A stretch of DNA of 64,000 nt from Aquatica leii (Eukaryota > Arthropoda > Insecta > Coleoptera > Lampyridae), in NCBI GenBank assembly GCA_035610365.1, contig CM069432.1, positions 223,780,532 through 223,844,531 on the forward strand. The letters run 5' to 3'. Every line of letters begins with the position of its first letter. Within the stretch, counting starts at the first letter, position 1. Below are positions 26,645-39,015 of the stretch, piece after piece. The notes below the pieces were generated by a model, which did not search any database, was not told the DNA's origin, and was given only the letters and a program-made list of their open reading frames with translations. Position numbers and translations under genes: made by a program.

Positions 26645-26817
26645 ACAAAATTTACTGCAAAAAAGTCCGCGGGAAGGTATAATTATATCTAATAGTTTAA
26701 GAGTTACAGAATTTTAATGTAATGTAAGACATTATCGTCTAGCTTTGCACACTTGTATCTTCTAAACTATAAAAGGTAATTGTACCCTTCCGCGGACTTT
26801 TTTATAGTAAATTTTGT
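26645..26817. repeat. 173-bp fold-back (MITE-like)
   Basis: The left arm starts ACAAAATTTACTGCAAAAAA and continues GTCCGCGGGAAGGT. The right arm is its inverted counterpart ending ACTTTTTTATAGTAAATTTTGT. Arms of about 40 bp pair with few mismatches. The G+C-rich GTCCGCGG core stands out. No coding content. Confidence 0.7.
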
Positions 26818-26910
26818 CTTTCATAAAAACGTATATGTGCAACTTTCCTCTATCTTGCAACGTTTCAAGGTAATAGTTTATTTGCTATTCTCATTGGGTT
26901 TACTTTATTT

Positions 26911-27575
26911 AGCCTGATGCTGTAACACTCTCGTTATACTTAGCGACCAATCGCTATCAGATTTTAATGGTCAAAAATAACGGTCGACATAACAATCACT
27001 GGTAAAATAGGTTTGCTGTATCGATATTTTAATTACATCGATATGTCGCTCACTATCTTGCAATTCTTATTTTGGAAAAAAGTATCGCTTTTAAAAAAAC
27101 AAAAACCGCCGAACGTATATTCAAAATAAAACTGAGTTGCAAAACACAGCGTTACATAACTTACATCTTTTTTATACATTTTGTTTACGTAGTTACTTCA
27201 AACGGGTCGCTGTTTTCGAGTAAAGTGCTCCTTTGTCTGTATGAAAGAATACGTTTCTAACCTTACTTTTTTAAACAAACGGTAAAACTGAAAACACTCT
27301 TTTTCTGATTGCATTTTCTAGTTCCTTGTATAATGCAACGCACAAAACATCAAAAGGCTCTTAAGCCTACACATCACAATCGTTATGTTTATAACGGCTA
27401 CCAAAAAGCCGCCGTTATATCATAATTGTTATGGTTCATAATAACGAGAGTGGATAACGAAAGTCGATATGAGTGGAACCGTTATAAGTTATACAGCATA
27501 CCGATTTTACAAAAATAACGATTCGGATAGATAACTACATCGCTATTCATAAAGAAAGTGATATAGCATCAGGCT
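26911..27575. mobile_element. 665-bp inverted-repeat element, non-autonomous
   Basis: AGCCTGATGCTGTAACACTC at 26,911 is repeated inverted at the right end (RC reads AGCCTGATGCTATATCAC), and imperfect pairing extends further inward (TAGCGA...). The interior has ATAACGG/CCGTTAT-type motifs but no transposase. The ORF at 27,072-27,260 is probably chance. No clear target duplication was seen. Confidence 0.55.
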
Positions 27576-30500
27576 GATTGTCTGACAATGTAATTCAACC
27601 CATGTGAACCCTAGGGGCGACGGTTCGACAGTGTGAAAACTATAAAACGCAGCGGAAGTAAACACATGTGTCCGAAAAAGAAACATTCTTATCACTAAAG
27701 CGGAACGGGGATTAATCTACTAGCAAAAATTCACCATAGTTTGGAGGTGTCTTTCTAGTACGTTCATTTGTTCTCCTGCTGTCGGAATAAATCAAAGAAA
27801 ATTAAGAAGATCATAACAATACAATAATTGTGGCGGTTTTGATGCAGGACGGTTTATAAGAAAAACAACTCTACATATTACCTTACTGACACTGACCCTT
27901 ACCCGCAAAAAACCGCGGTAGTCACCAAAATCAACTAGAAAACACACATGTTCGACTAAACCGATAATTTATGTTCAAATTTTAAAATGCGTAAACAAAG
28001 TTTTATTAAATCTGATTTATAAAGTTTTATAATAAAAACTATCAGTAATTACTAGTTTGAATCATAAACGATTTTACTGTAAAGTTATCAGCATAGAACG
28101 AATGTATGTAAAATAAAATTTCAGTAAATTTTGAATGTTGAAATTGTATCAACAGTCAGGCAATTGTAAAGATGATTACTATTATTAGCGTTATAAATCT
28201 GTTAAGATTAGAGAAAAGAATCATGTTAAAGTGAAGTTCATCTCTTTAATGCTTTTTTTCTAATCAGTAGCGCATTTGTTTAATATTAATAGGAAAAAAA
28301 TAGTAGCATCGGTAAATTTTTATTCCATTTGTAGCATGCAGCGCCGCCCAACAACAAAACGTAGTAACATCTTAAGGGTAGAAAGGGGCACAACGCCGCT
28401 TTTAACAGATTTAGTAAAAAAAAGGAAAAGCCAATTGGCAGATATGGTACTGATAGCGTTCGTGAACTTGCCCAATCAAAAAAAAAAACGTTTTAGGATA
28501 TAAAGTCAAAACTGCGTACAAAGAAAGAGGAGAGTTTGAAACAAAGGTTTTAAAAATCCTGACGCGGTGCAAAGACGAAAAAAGTTGCATACGGGAATTT
28601 TTCTTTTGAAAGGTCAGATGTTAGTTAAATTTATTTGGATATGCGTTTGTAAGTTTTTTATTTAATTATTGTACAAGAGATACGATGACGACGGTATCTC
28701 TGTCTAACGCGAGAAAATTGAGAATAACTATTTAAATTTAATTTTATCGTTTAACAAAATTTTTGTTTGTTTTTTTGTTGTTAACGGAGAGAGCAAATTT
28801 AATATTTTTTTTCTTTGTCTTTGGCAATTGACGGGTCGCTTATAAGATTAGTTTTACTTTTTTTGCGCCAAAAGATCACGCTAAGAACACCTAGAGAATG
28901 TAATAAAAATGCATGTAGATTATTTCACGTCGCGAAATGTTTTTATTGTCCAGTCTCTGTAAGTCTTCTTTTACTGGTAACTACGTTTTATCAGCAGGCA
29001 ACAATTCTTGGTAATAAGCGGTCTCGCTCATCATTTGTTATCACAAAAAATCTCCATATGTCATTGGTGTTGCTGATTTATCATCTTCCAGCGATGAAGA
29101 GGTTATGAAAAACAATTCTCAGCTATTTCATGGACAAATGTTTAATACAAACAATTGGTGAATTATCATACGACTCTATTCTCGTTTAATATGCATCTAG
29201 AATACTAGGTATTTCTGTTTTTTACTCTTTTTATTATTTTGTATGCATTCTTATTTTTAAAAATCGCAATAAATCTTGTTCATTATTTTACGTATGTAAT
29301 ATTATTGTGTTTGTTTTCAACAACTTCCGATACTTGTAAAATTTGCGATATCTGTGACTTTTTTGTCAAAATGCTCTAATCTATTTTATTTTTAATTTAC
29401 TGTTAACTATTTTTCAATTTATAGATATATAATTACATTTTATTATTTGAGATTTTTTACAGCTTTCAAAATGTGTTTCAATTTATTTCTATTAAATTCT
29501 AAAAAAAATTAGTTTTTTTTCTAAAAAAAATGTGTTAAAAGTGACAGTAAACATTTTTGTATTTATTTTACTGCAATTTTGTACGAGTTTGCTTTCAAAC
29601 GGGTTTTAGTTTATTAGTTACGTACAATCTTGGAATTAAATTGAATGTCAATATAAACGTGTAATATGCGGTTTTTCATACATAGAGATTTATTGTTCCT
29701 ATTTGTCCTTTTTTAAATAAACAATTTATAAAATAAATTAAACATAGGTTATTAATAATATCAAATGTTTGTCAAAAGTTTGTTTTAATACAAATAAATA
29801 TTGTACAATTTATCAAAACCTTTAACTACAAAGGTTAAAATACTAATGATAATATAAATTTTTAAAAAAATTTAATTTTACAATTATTAGTGTCATATAA
29901 TTATAAATTATAAGCATAGATTACAAACAAAATTAACAGATCTCGCGAATAGTGTGCCGTTGGATAAGATTCGTCAGTATCAGGTACTTATATAAAATAG
30001 AAGACAATCCAAACAAAAAAATTTTTAGGTAGTTATTTTTGACAATCGTTTTTTAGTCAAAACATTAACACACTATAAATATATATACACTATAAAAATA
30101 ATAAGTAAATAAATAATTATAAATAATACGTTACATTGTTCTTAATTGTCATTATTAAAAAATACAATAATAACTGTTATTTATCATATTATAGTAAAGC
30201 AGGATATAAGTGACAAGGAAAATACAAATTTTTTGTTTATCATACTAGTATTAGTGCCTTCCCTGCCCATAAAGAAATGTAACGTAAAAATGCAATAACA
30301 CATTAGGTTTGATTTTTTATTTTTACGAAGATTGTACGCGTTTAAATCTATACGTGTTCACATTCAAACAAATGTCTAGTTGTTCTACTAGTGTCGCAAA
30401 TAAATTGATTGTATTAACGTTATTTAAAAATATTTTTTAACTAAATAATGCAGATACAGATTAAAAACGCAAAGAAGCATTGACGAACAGAACAGTTATA

Positions 30501-30744
30501 AAACGTTAGCAGCAACTTGGCAAGAAGTGCTTGTGTTTACTTTTCAATGTAACAATAGTTTAAAAATGCAAAAAATATGTATATTATTACTCTTATATAG
30601 GCCAGTATGAAGTTTGAATTTGATTACATTTGAAACTGTTTAGTTAAATAACTCGAGAATAACACGAAACACGGCAATTACCATTCTAACAATGTAATAA
30701 ATTTAATTTTAATCTAATGATTTCTTAAATAAATATTTTTTGTG
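27576..30744. other. Mostly unassigned DNA with one coding-like remnant
   Basis: At about 28,276-28,503 an open frame contains basic stretches (RRPTTKRSNILRVERGTTPL). At about 28,815-29,108 two overlapping frames are open, one ending in an acidic Ser-rich segment (SSSSDEEVMKNN). The two may be parts of one decayed gene or element, but no family was recognised. The rest is AT-rich and unassigned. Confidence 0.35.
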
Positions 30745-31270
30745 TAGCCAACAATGCAAACGTCAGTATTCGTTTGTTCGTGTAGTTACGTGATTGATAA
30801 AAAAAGCTCTAGAGCGACAAAAGTAGAAATATACATAAAATTAAGTGTTTAAAATCAATTATTACATTAGAACGAGTAAGTGGCAGGTGGAAAAGTGATT
30901 CAAAATTTATTAAATAACAAATTAAAATTGAAAAAAAAAATTAATGTTAAAGTCAATTTAGAAACAACAACAAAATAACGTACATTACTCTCGTCAAAAG
31001 TATCAGCAAAAGTCACTCACATGCAACGCTTAGCCGCGCGGCATTGCGTTGTGTTAACGTTCGTTATGCCTTACTTTCCACGCTTGGTTACGTACATTAT
31101 TATTTTGTGCTGCCCTTATCGCAAACATCAACATTCGTTTGTTAGTGTAGTTATATAATAACAAAGAAAATTTTAGAGTGACAAAGTGATCAAACTTGAC
31201 AAGAAAGTTTAACTAGTCAGAGGTAATAAATAAGTAAAATTTCAAAGAAAGAAAAACAAAGATCGAAACA
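30745..31270 (+). repeat. Dispersed repeat family C, tandem copies a and b
   Basis: A unit starts near 30,745 (AACAATGCAAACGTCAGTAT) and a second partial unit starts near 31,105 with the same opening (CGCAAACATCAACATTCG...GTGTAGTTA). A third copy lies inverted at 37,124-37,675. All share CGTACATTACTCTCGTC and GTTCGTTATGC blocks. The family is unknown. It could be MITE or SINE-like. Confidence 0.65.
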
Positions 31271-31274
31271 ATTT

Positions 31275-31960
31275 TTACTTAATAATGTGCCCCCCTCCGT
31301 TATTCGCTTCCAACAGGTGGTTAATTTTCTCTTGAGCTATTGTACCCCAAGCAATTTTCCATTTGAGGTCACAGTAAAAAATTAACATTGACCTCTTTGA
31401 ATCGGTTTATAGAATGTTTTGCTATGTGGAGACAAGCATTATCCTACTGAAAAAATGAGTCCTTCAACTGCCTAAAAAATAAAAGATTATGGGGTTCTAC
31501 CACCTCGTTAACATATTGCCGGCCGTTCATACTGCCTCAGATGAATACTAACCGAGACATCACCACATACTATAATCCCTACAGTGTGTGCACATGCCGG
31601 TCAACAAAAATTGAACATTACGCCGTTCCACACGTTTTTGTGTAACTCTCATACGACTATCACGCATTCTCAAATAAAAACATGATTCATTATTAAAAAC
31701 TACTCTATGCTATTGCAGATTCTAGTGGAGTAGCAACCTACATCACTAACGTTGTTGTCGATGTTAGGCCGTCAGTGGTAGCACAAGTTATGTCCGATAG
31801 GATTGCAATCTTTTACGTAAGCCAACAGTTTGACCTTTGATGGTTATTGAATTAGTTCGTCTAAAAAGCGTCAGTTTTTGAATCGTGTAAAAATGCTGGT
31901 CGAAGCTGGTGTTTGCAGCACATACAAGATGATTTTTATGTACATTAATTTTTAATCGAA
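31275..31960 (-). pseudogene. Tc1/mariner-type transposase remnant
   Basis: Read on the minus strand, several frames together resemble a cut-and-paste transposase of the Tc1/mariner superfamily. One segment reads MRDSRMRVTQKRVERRNVQF followed by a decayed MVWGG-like region. A later one reads DNACLHIAKHSINRF, which contains the second catalytic Asp in the QDNA-x-x-H motif. A further segment has MENCLGYNSSREN in place of the PNPIEN-x-W region. Stops and frameshifts are frequent, so it is long dead. No terminal inverted repeats were located. Confidence 0.6.
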
Positions 31961-32399
31961 AAAATCAAACGTAGGTTGGTAGTCTTTTGTAAACTTTCCG
32001 AATTATTTATGTTGTTATTTATCTTTACACTAAAATGCTGTGTAATATAATTATTAATAAGTCACAGGTTCTTATTCTTCATAATACGTCTCAAAACAAG
32101 TATAGAATCTGTTTTAGTCTGAGTATTACAAATTTACATTTATTTCAAGCATACACCATTGCTTAAGTTTGATTGTGTCTGTTTAAAGAAATAACACAAA
32201 CTTTTAGTATTGCTTACAATACCGGTTTTATCAATATTAATGTCAATTTTTATTTGAAATAATAGCGTCAGAAACCTTTTGATAAAAACGCAAATTTACG
32301 TTTTGTATTAACTGTTTAGTTTTCTCACACTCTTTCGTAAATATTTAGTAAAATTTAAATGCACTTTTGAAATGTATTAAAGACCTAGATGAATAAGGC
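31961..32399. other. AT-rich spacer, nothing recognised
   Basis: No gene or repeat was recognised between the Tc1-like remnant and the gypsy pol remnant. Confidence 0.4.
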
Positions 32400-34545
32400 G
32401 CGAAAACGAGATAGAGAAGGAAGTCTTATGTTAACAGTCCAAGGAACTGATTATCGTCCTTATATAGAAGTTTCCATTTATGGTCATAAAATTAAGGTTT
32501 TAATTGATACGGAAGCAAACTGCTCGATTCCTGGTACTTGTGGCATTGACTAGTTTTCTAGTTGTAATGTAGTTTTAATAACTCTAGTACTAAATTTGTC
32601 AAGTTTGCAGACGGGACTATGCAGGATGTTACCGATGTAAATAAGTGCTTAGTGGTTCCAGGTCTAAATAAAGATTTAATTTTAGGTACGTTTACAAGTC
32701 TGGGCAACAAAGGACTGGGATTGACTCAGTTGTACGTACATAACATAAATATAGGATATGCTGGCCTTATCCAACAAAAACCTTATAGTTTTTTATCGCA
32801 TATGCAACCCGTCTTAGACAAGGAAATTAATAAAATGTTAAAACTAGGATTCATAAAACTTTCTGAAAGTCAATGGTGTTCTCCAGTGTTGTTAGTTAAA
32901 AAAATCTGGAGAAGTAAGATTCTGTTATGATGAACGCGCTCTTAATTCGTATCTTCTACTTAGATTAGATTTTATTGTATCTAAATAGCAAGACGCAAAG
33001 TTTATAAGCTGCATTGATTTGAAAAGCAGTTTCTGGAAAGTTTCTTTAAGAGAACCATTTAAGAAAAAAAACAGTTTTAGGAAAAGATTTATTTTATTTT
33101 AAGGTATTATCTTGACTTATGGATAAAATTTTCGAACCGGGCATGAAACCGTAGGTTTTTGTTTATCTTGACGTCATTGTGGTGATTAACAAAAAGTTTG
33201 ACCAACATATACGTTGAGGTTGTCTATAATAGATTAAATAATGCTAGTCTAAAAGTAAACGCTAAAAATTGTAAGTTTGCAAACCAAAGTTAAAATATTT
33301 AGGTTTTCTGATAGATTCTACTGGAATTAATACCGACACAGATAAAGTGTCTTGAATGGTTAATTTTCTTATTTTACTTACAACAATCGAAATTAAACGC
33401 ATTTTTGATCTTTGTTCTTAGTACAAGCGTTTTATTTATAATTGTGCTATCTTAATAACGCCTATTAATGCTTTACTAAAAGGAAAGCAACAATCAAGTT
33501 GTTAATTAAAGTCCAGAAGCTGAGTCAGCTTTTATTGTCATTAAGAAAGCTCTTGATGAGGTGCCTGCTTTAGTGTCTCCCGATTCCGATAAACCGTTTG
33601 TCAATTAAAACGATCCTAGCAATGCTAGAGTAGATGCGGTTTTAACCCAGAAATTTTTAGATGCAGAGCATGCAATTGCTTTTGCAAGTAAATCTCTAAG
33701 CCGTACCAAAAGAAATTACTTTGTAACAAAAAAAAGTGTCTTGCCGTAATCTTTGCAATTGAAAAACTTTTACCTTTTGTCATAGGAGTTCATTTTACAG
33801 TTATTACAAAAAAAAGATCAGGCAGAGTTGCGCGGTTGGCGTTAAAAGGTTAATTTACCCCAAAAGTAAAATTATGGTGGTTGCAGACGCATTGTCACGT
33901 TTACTTAAACTTGATTAGTTAAAAGTTGTAGAAATTGTGTTAGATAATTGGTATGTAAAGCAACGGAGTAAGTGTTCCTAAAGATGCTGACAAATTTCCA
34001 AACTGAATGATAGACGATCAAGGTCGTCTTATGAAATTGTTACAAGTTACCAACCATTAAACGTTTTACCATGAAACATTGTCGTACTTAAAACATTAAA
34101 AAAAACATGTACTACAAGCTTGTCATGATTTCGTTAAGTCGGGACATTTTGGGTTTTTTAAGACCTGGAAGTGTGTAGTGCCTAAAATGAAAACTGATGT
34201 TCTGCGATATATTAAAAATTGTAAAATTTGTGATTCTTAAAAATTGCCTAAGATTGCTAAGTATGGTTTAATGGGTAAAGAAAAAAAAGTGGAGTTCCAT
34301 TTTAGGTCGCTTTGACGAATATAATAGGGCCCCTGCCCAGGTCAAAATTTGGTAATCGTCGATTGCTTGTTTTAACATACTGGTTTACCAAATTTGTTGT
34401 TTTAAAACCTATGAGGAAATTTGTAAATTTTTGGGAAATGATGTGTTTTTGGTAATACGAGTTCCGCAAATTATTATGGTAGACAATGGAGAGCAATTTA
34501 AATCCAAGGTTGTTACTAGTTTATTTCAAACTTATATACAAACCT
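32400..34545 (+). pseudogene. Ty3/gypsy pol remnant (PR-RT-RH-INT)
   Basis: Decayed polyprotein in canonical gypsy order. The protease shows IDTEANCSIP (D-T/S-G active site changed to D-T-E) near 32,500. The reverse transcriptase begins in the frame 32,619-32,930 (KPYSFLSHMQPVLDKEINKM, SQWCSPVLLVKK). It is followed in other frames by FISCIDLKS, YVFVYLDVIVV-like motif C sequence near 33,160 (Y-x-D-D altered), and KYLGFLIDSTG. RNase H signatures (FASKSLSRT) lie at about 33,690. An integrase zinc-finger trace (HDFVKSGHFG...KNCKICDS) lies near 34,130-34,240, and core fragments (VDNGEQFKSK) near 34,485. Stops and frameshifts are numerous. It ends abruptly where the THAP element begins. Confidence 0.85.
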
Positions 34546-34560
34546 TGGATGATACGGCGC

Positions 34561-35893
34561 AATCAAGGATACTAAATGAATAGGATTGCTTGATTCATAT
34601 TCTCGCAATGTAAGCTGCCCTACTCCAGTAAATCTTGACGCGTGAAGTCAGCCGTATACCACATATTGCCTCGCTGCTTATAAATAGTACTTAAATACAC
34701 TTTAAATACAACGGTTTTCCGATTTCTTTTTATAACAATTATTATATTTGTTGGTGTTTTACTTGTTCAAATATGTGCCTACAAGTTGCTTGTAAGAATT
34801 TCTAATTATTATCAGGTTTAATTTAAAATTTAAACTTATTTAAATTATATTAGAAGGTACACTGTATTTGGTTGCGATGACAACCTGATTGCAACCAAAA
34901 ATAAAAACCTTAAGATCACATACCACAAGTTCCCAAAAGGCACCGATTTAGTGTCCATTACGATTAAAAATGAATGGATTAGGCGTTGTAAAAGGGCTGA
35001 TAACATGAAACCTTAATACTAGCGTAATTTGTTCTACTCATTTTGCAGAGGAAGCTTATATGAACCAGATTTACAAAACGAATTATTATAGGTTTTTTAA
35101 ATAAAATTGATTAACATAAATTTAGTAAAAGCTGGCATAAAAAAGTAAAAAAAATGGAATCACTACTTCGAATATTTCAACGGCGATTCTTTAAAAAAAG
35201 GCCTACAAGTTTTAAAAAAATTAAGCATTAAAATTAAGAAAAAGAAAACATTACCATTATCAGAATGAACTATCAAAATATAAAGCTTAGTAAAAAAAGA
35301 AGTGGAAAGAAAAGAACGAATACACCAGCTCAAGAAACCGATGAATAAACGAAGAAAATTAAATAAAATTTCAAAATAAATTTGTAGTGTGTTGTTATTT
35401 TTAATTATTTTGTCAACCTTAAATTTGAATATATTTATTTAACCGTTAATAGTACATTTTATTTTGTCTGTAAATTATAAAATTAATAGCAATTTTTCTA
35501 TAGTTCAATTTAAATGAATCTGTTAAACAGCAAACGAGATTAATTTTTTGTGAAAGTTTTCTTCCGTTCAAGTAAAAATAATTTAAACAGCAGATTAATT
35601 TCAGCTTGATTACATTTAAATGTAATTTTTTACCTTTAAAAATTATAAATCATAAAAAGATTCAACAAAACTAATTAATAAAATTTTGATTATGAACACT
35701 ATTGCCATTGCTTATTAAATCAAAAGTTGTCAAATTTACTCAAATAAAATACTTAGAAGCCTTTTAACGTGCATCTTAGTACAGATTGTAATAGAAGTAT
35801 CGAGAGCAAGGTCTACGCGTGACGTCAGTGCGTTACATGATCCCGGCAGAATAAATCGAGCGATCAAGCAATCCTATTCATTTAGCATCCGTG
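34561..35893 (+). mobile_element. THAP-domain element with 28-bp TIRs
   Basis: The terminal inverted repeats at 34,567-34,594 and 35,863-35,890 match at 27 of 28 positions (core CTAAATGAATAGGATTGC). CGGCGC occurs just outside both ends (34,555 and 35,894) and may be a target duplication, though the spacing to each repeat differs by about 3 bp. The interior carries a THAP-domain remnant on the plus strand. THAP domains are the DNA-binding part of P-element-type transposases, so this may be an internally deleted P-like element. The left end abuts the gypsy pol remnant. Confidence 0.65.
34855..35090 (+). pseudogene. THAP zinc-finger domain remnant
   Basis: THAP domains bind DNA through a C2CH zinc site. 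Here GCDDN supplies one Cys, YHKFPKG the conserved Phe-Pro, and NEWIRRCKR the conserved Trp and basic patch. A downstream frame has STHFAEEAYMNQ, supplying the final Cys-His. The first Cys appears replaced by Tyr. A frameshift or stop sits near 35,020. The basic, Lys-rich stretch to about 35,345 may be the continuation. No transposase catalytic domain follows. Confidence 0.65.
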
Positions 35894-37123
35894 CGGCGCG
35901 ATAACGAGATAGAAAAAAAAATTATGAACGAGGATTGCGACTGTGAAAGTCAAAAAAAAAACGTTTGTTTTTGAGAGCTCGGTCTCTACCTAAATTTTGT
36001 ATTAGGTGACATTGAATTTAATTTGTGGTAGCGGACTATGAACTGTTTTGAGTATAAGTTTAACTAAATGCTGGTGCACAACTTTAGAGCTTGTCAAAAA
36101 AAAAGTAGTTACAACGTTCTTACTTGCGTTGTATTTACAAGAAAATTAAGATAATAAACCTTAATTTTTCTACGTCTATTTAATAATTTGTGAAAAAATT
36201 TTCGAAACTATTGTTCTAGTACAGTTTTTGGAATGGGAAGTCACAATAAGCTTCCGTATTTCTGATTTGTTGAAAAGCCAACTACCATCAACAAGCAGTC
36301 ACGGCGGGTTTTTTTAAATTCGTATTTTTTGTCAAGTTGAGAAAAATTAATTCAGATAAGGACAAAACTTAAATTGTAGATTTTATTTACTTTGGTTAAA
36401 CGTTTATATATCATTATCTATATATCTATAACTGCGCGTTGTTAATTTCTTTTGTAAATAGATAATCTAAATAACTTTATTCAACTCAACTCAATTTTTT
36501 TATCATCAGGTTATATGCTATAATTTATAAGGCATATAAAAATTTTTGACGTAAATACACGTTTTTTTGGTTTCGGTATCGTGTAACGTTATAACCAAAA
36601 AATCCTTGTATTTTTTATTGTTAGTATATATGATTTTGCACTTCAATATGCCTTATTTAAGCCAAATATAAAAATTTGAAATATATCTACATTTTTGTTA
36701 AATTGTATGGAACTTTTCAACATGAAATGTATCGACTATAAACTAGATGCCTTAAGAGCTTTTGTCTAAAATAATAAAAAGATTTGTATAAAAAACACTT
36801 CAAAACATATATATGTAAAAATAACTTACGTTTTCAAAAAAATACGTTAGTTTATATTTTTATCAATTTCTAGTACGTTCTTTGTCTTTCTCTAATTACA
36901 AAATATTTTATATCTCGTTTTTTTTCTGTGGATTTAGACGACAGTAAGCTCGTAGATGCTTCTCTAGCAACAGTTAACTGTGTACCTAATTAAATTAAAG
37001 CTTGTACATTAATTTTTTTTTTAATAATTACCAATGCACAATGCAAAAATGACTCAAATACTCAAATTGTAGAAAAAAACAAATTTACTAAATTCATATA
37101 GTTTCTTAACAATCTATATTTGT
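35894..37123. other. AT-rich DNA, nothing recognised
   Basis: No recognisable continuation of the gypsy integrase was found right of the THAP element. The rest is AT-rich sequence without a gene. Confidence 0.4.
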
Positions 37124-37675
37124 TTAAAAAAATTTCCTTTTTCTAAATTTGTTGTGTAATATACCGTTAACGTTCCGAATTAATCTATTGTTTTTATGTT
37201 TTGTTGTTTTTGTGTTGTTGTAAGTGTTTCGTTTACCATATGTAAAAAATAGTAGTTTACGTAAAGTAAAAAATAGCATAACGAACGCTAATGCGACGCG
37301 AGGCCGCACGGTTATGCTATGATTCTTTCGACGAGAGTAATGTACATTATTTTTTGTGTTGCCTTTTATAAAATTACATTCTTTTTTGAAAAAAAAAAAA
37401 ATTAACAGAAATGTAATGTTGGTACTACATTTATTACTAAATCTGTCAAATTTGACATTAACTTTAACATCGTTTTTCTTCAATTTTAACTGAATTTCAA
37501 GATTTTTAAAATTATTTTTTCACCTGTCGCATACTCGTTCTAATATATTAATTGACTTGAACACTTACTTTTATGTGGATTTTTAGTTTTCATTTTGCCA
37601 CCGTAGAGCTTTTTTTGTTCATTACGTAACTACACTAACGAACAAATATTGACGTTTGCAATGTTGGCAGCATAA
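37124..37675 (-). repeat. Dispersed repeat family C, inverted copy c
   Basis: The reverse complement matches 30,745-31,104: AACATTGCAAACGTCAATAT start, AGAACGAGTATGCGACAGG and GTACATTACTCTCGTC blocks. The 119-codon minus ORF (37,124-37,483) lies within this repeat. It is Lys/Asn-rich, is not open in the other copies, and is treated as chance. Confidence 0.65.
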
Positions 37676-37687
37676 AAAACATATTTA

Positions 37688-38087
37688 TTCACACTCAGTT
37701 AGTAACGTACATGTTTCCCGAACCTCTTAAAGGTTGGTAAGTGAGCGGTTTTCATGGTTAAAAAAAACGAGTATGTAATGAAACCTCGCGGTCAGTAATG
37801 TACACTTTCTGAACCTGTAATTCGTGTGTGTTATGTTTTAACTAATTTGATAAAATGACAATCATAAATTAAATACGTATATGTCAATTGTGAAGTGTGC
37901 CTACTACGTTTTAATTTTTTACCGAAATAAACGATAATGTTTTGGAAGTAGGTTTTCATTCATTTTTTATTAGTTTTATGTTATTTATTTTATTTAATGT
38001 CTGATTGTGAATAAAATTGTATACAAACCTTGGCAAAAGTGTTCCATTTGCCTCGAGAAATGGAATATTTTCCGCCTCGGTATGTAA
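37688..38087. repeat. Dispersed repeat family B, copy 2
   Basis: About 400 bp, highly similar to 4,434-4,836. It ends at CCTCGGTATGTAAT, where the fold-back cluster begins. Confidence 0.7.
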
Positions 38088-39015
38088 TCTACTATTTCTT
38101 CATACATCGGTCGAAAGTACGTACTTTTGTCCCTAATAGCAGGGACGAAAGTTGAGCATTTACTCCCTTTGAGAAGTACACGCGCGCCCTCTATAACGCC
38201 GGGAGGAAAGAATTTCTCATGCGTATTAATACTCGTAACTAAGGACTATTTATTCTGTTGCTACAACTAATCGTTAACCGCTGTCACTACTGTTGCTATG
38301 TAATTATCAATGTAGTTTTGTCGTCAGTGAATTTAATTGTAAATGGAATTAATTTATTTTTAAAAAATATGACGACTTGACTCTTCGAATGTATTTGATG
38401 CCTGCTCCCATCAAAAACATACTTATCAACATTTGAAGTTAAAAAAAATAGAATTAATAACGTACTTTCGACCGGCTATGAAGAAAAATCGGCCAGAAAT
38501 TCAACTTTCGGCCCTCGTAGTGTAATATACTATTTTATCACAGCGGGATCGAAAGTTCGCTTTCAGATTCTATTTTCAGGGGTGAAAGCACCGCTTACGC
38601 TCCCGGTTAATTGTTTTAATGAATTAGTACGCATACTTCAATTTTTATGCGCATGCTAACTTATTCTGATTATTATAATCATAATTGCAGTAAATGAGAA
38701 GAATACTCTTAATTACTAGAAAAAAAAACAATAATTATAACGTTACAATTTCATGTATTTATGAAACTATACAAAGTTAATTAATTTTTGACGTTTATGT
38801 TGACAAGTGTGCCAAAACTGTCAAAGACGGTTTATAATAGCAAAAAATTAAAATTTATGACATTTAAGAACAATAAATTTTATTTTTAAGGAACTTTCGA
38901 TCTCGCTGTGATAAAAAATGTTATACTTACCACGGGAGGAAAGTATGACATCCCAACACGCGTAGTATTGTGAAAGTCATCCTTTCCTCCCTAGGTAAGT
39001 AATATACTATTTTAC
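38079..39015. repeat. Cluster of three fold-back (MITE-like) units
   Basis: TGTAATMTACTATTT-type boundaries recur at 38,079, 38,521 and 39,000. The first unit has TTCTTCATACATCGGTCGAA at its left and the inverted copy near 38,463-38,490. The second has ATCACAGCGGGATCGAAAGT at its left and its inverted counterpart near 38,888-38,910. The third is short (about 38,915-39,015), with inverted arms carrying GGGAGGAAAG. Units share the CGAAAGT motif and no coding capacity. Confidence 0.6.

Noticed and set aside
37124-37483. 119-codon minus-strand ORF
   Set aside because: It lies in dispersed repeat C, and the other copies do not keep the frame.
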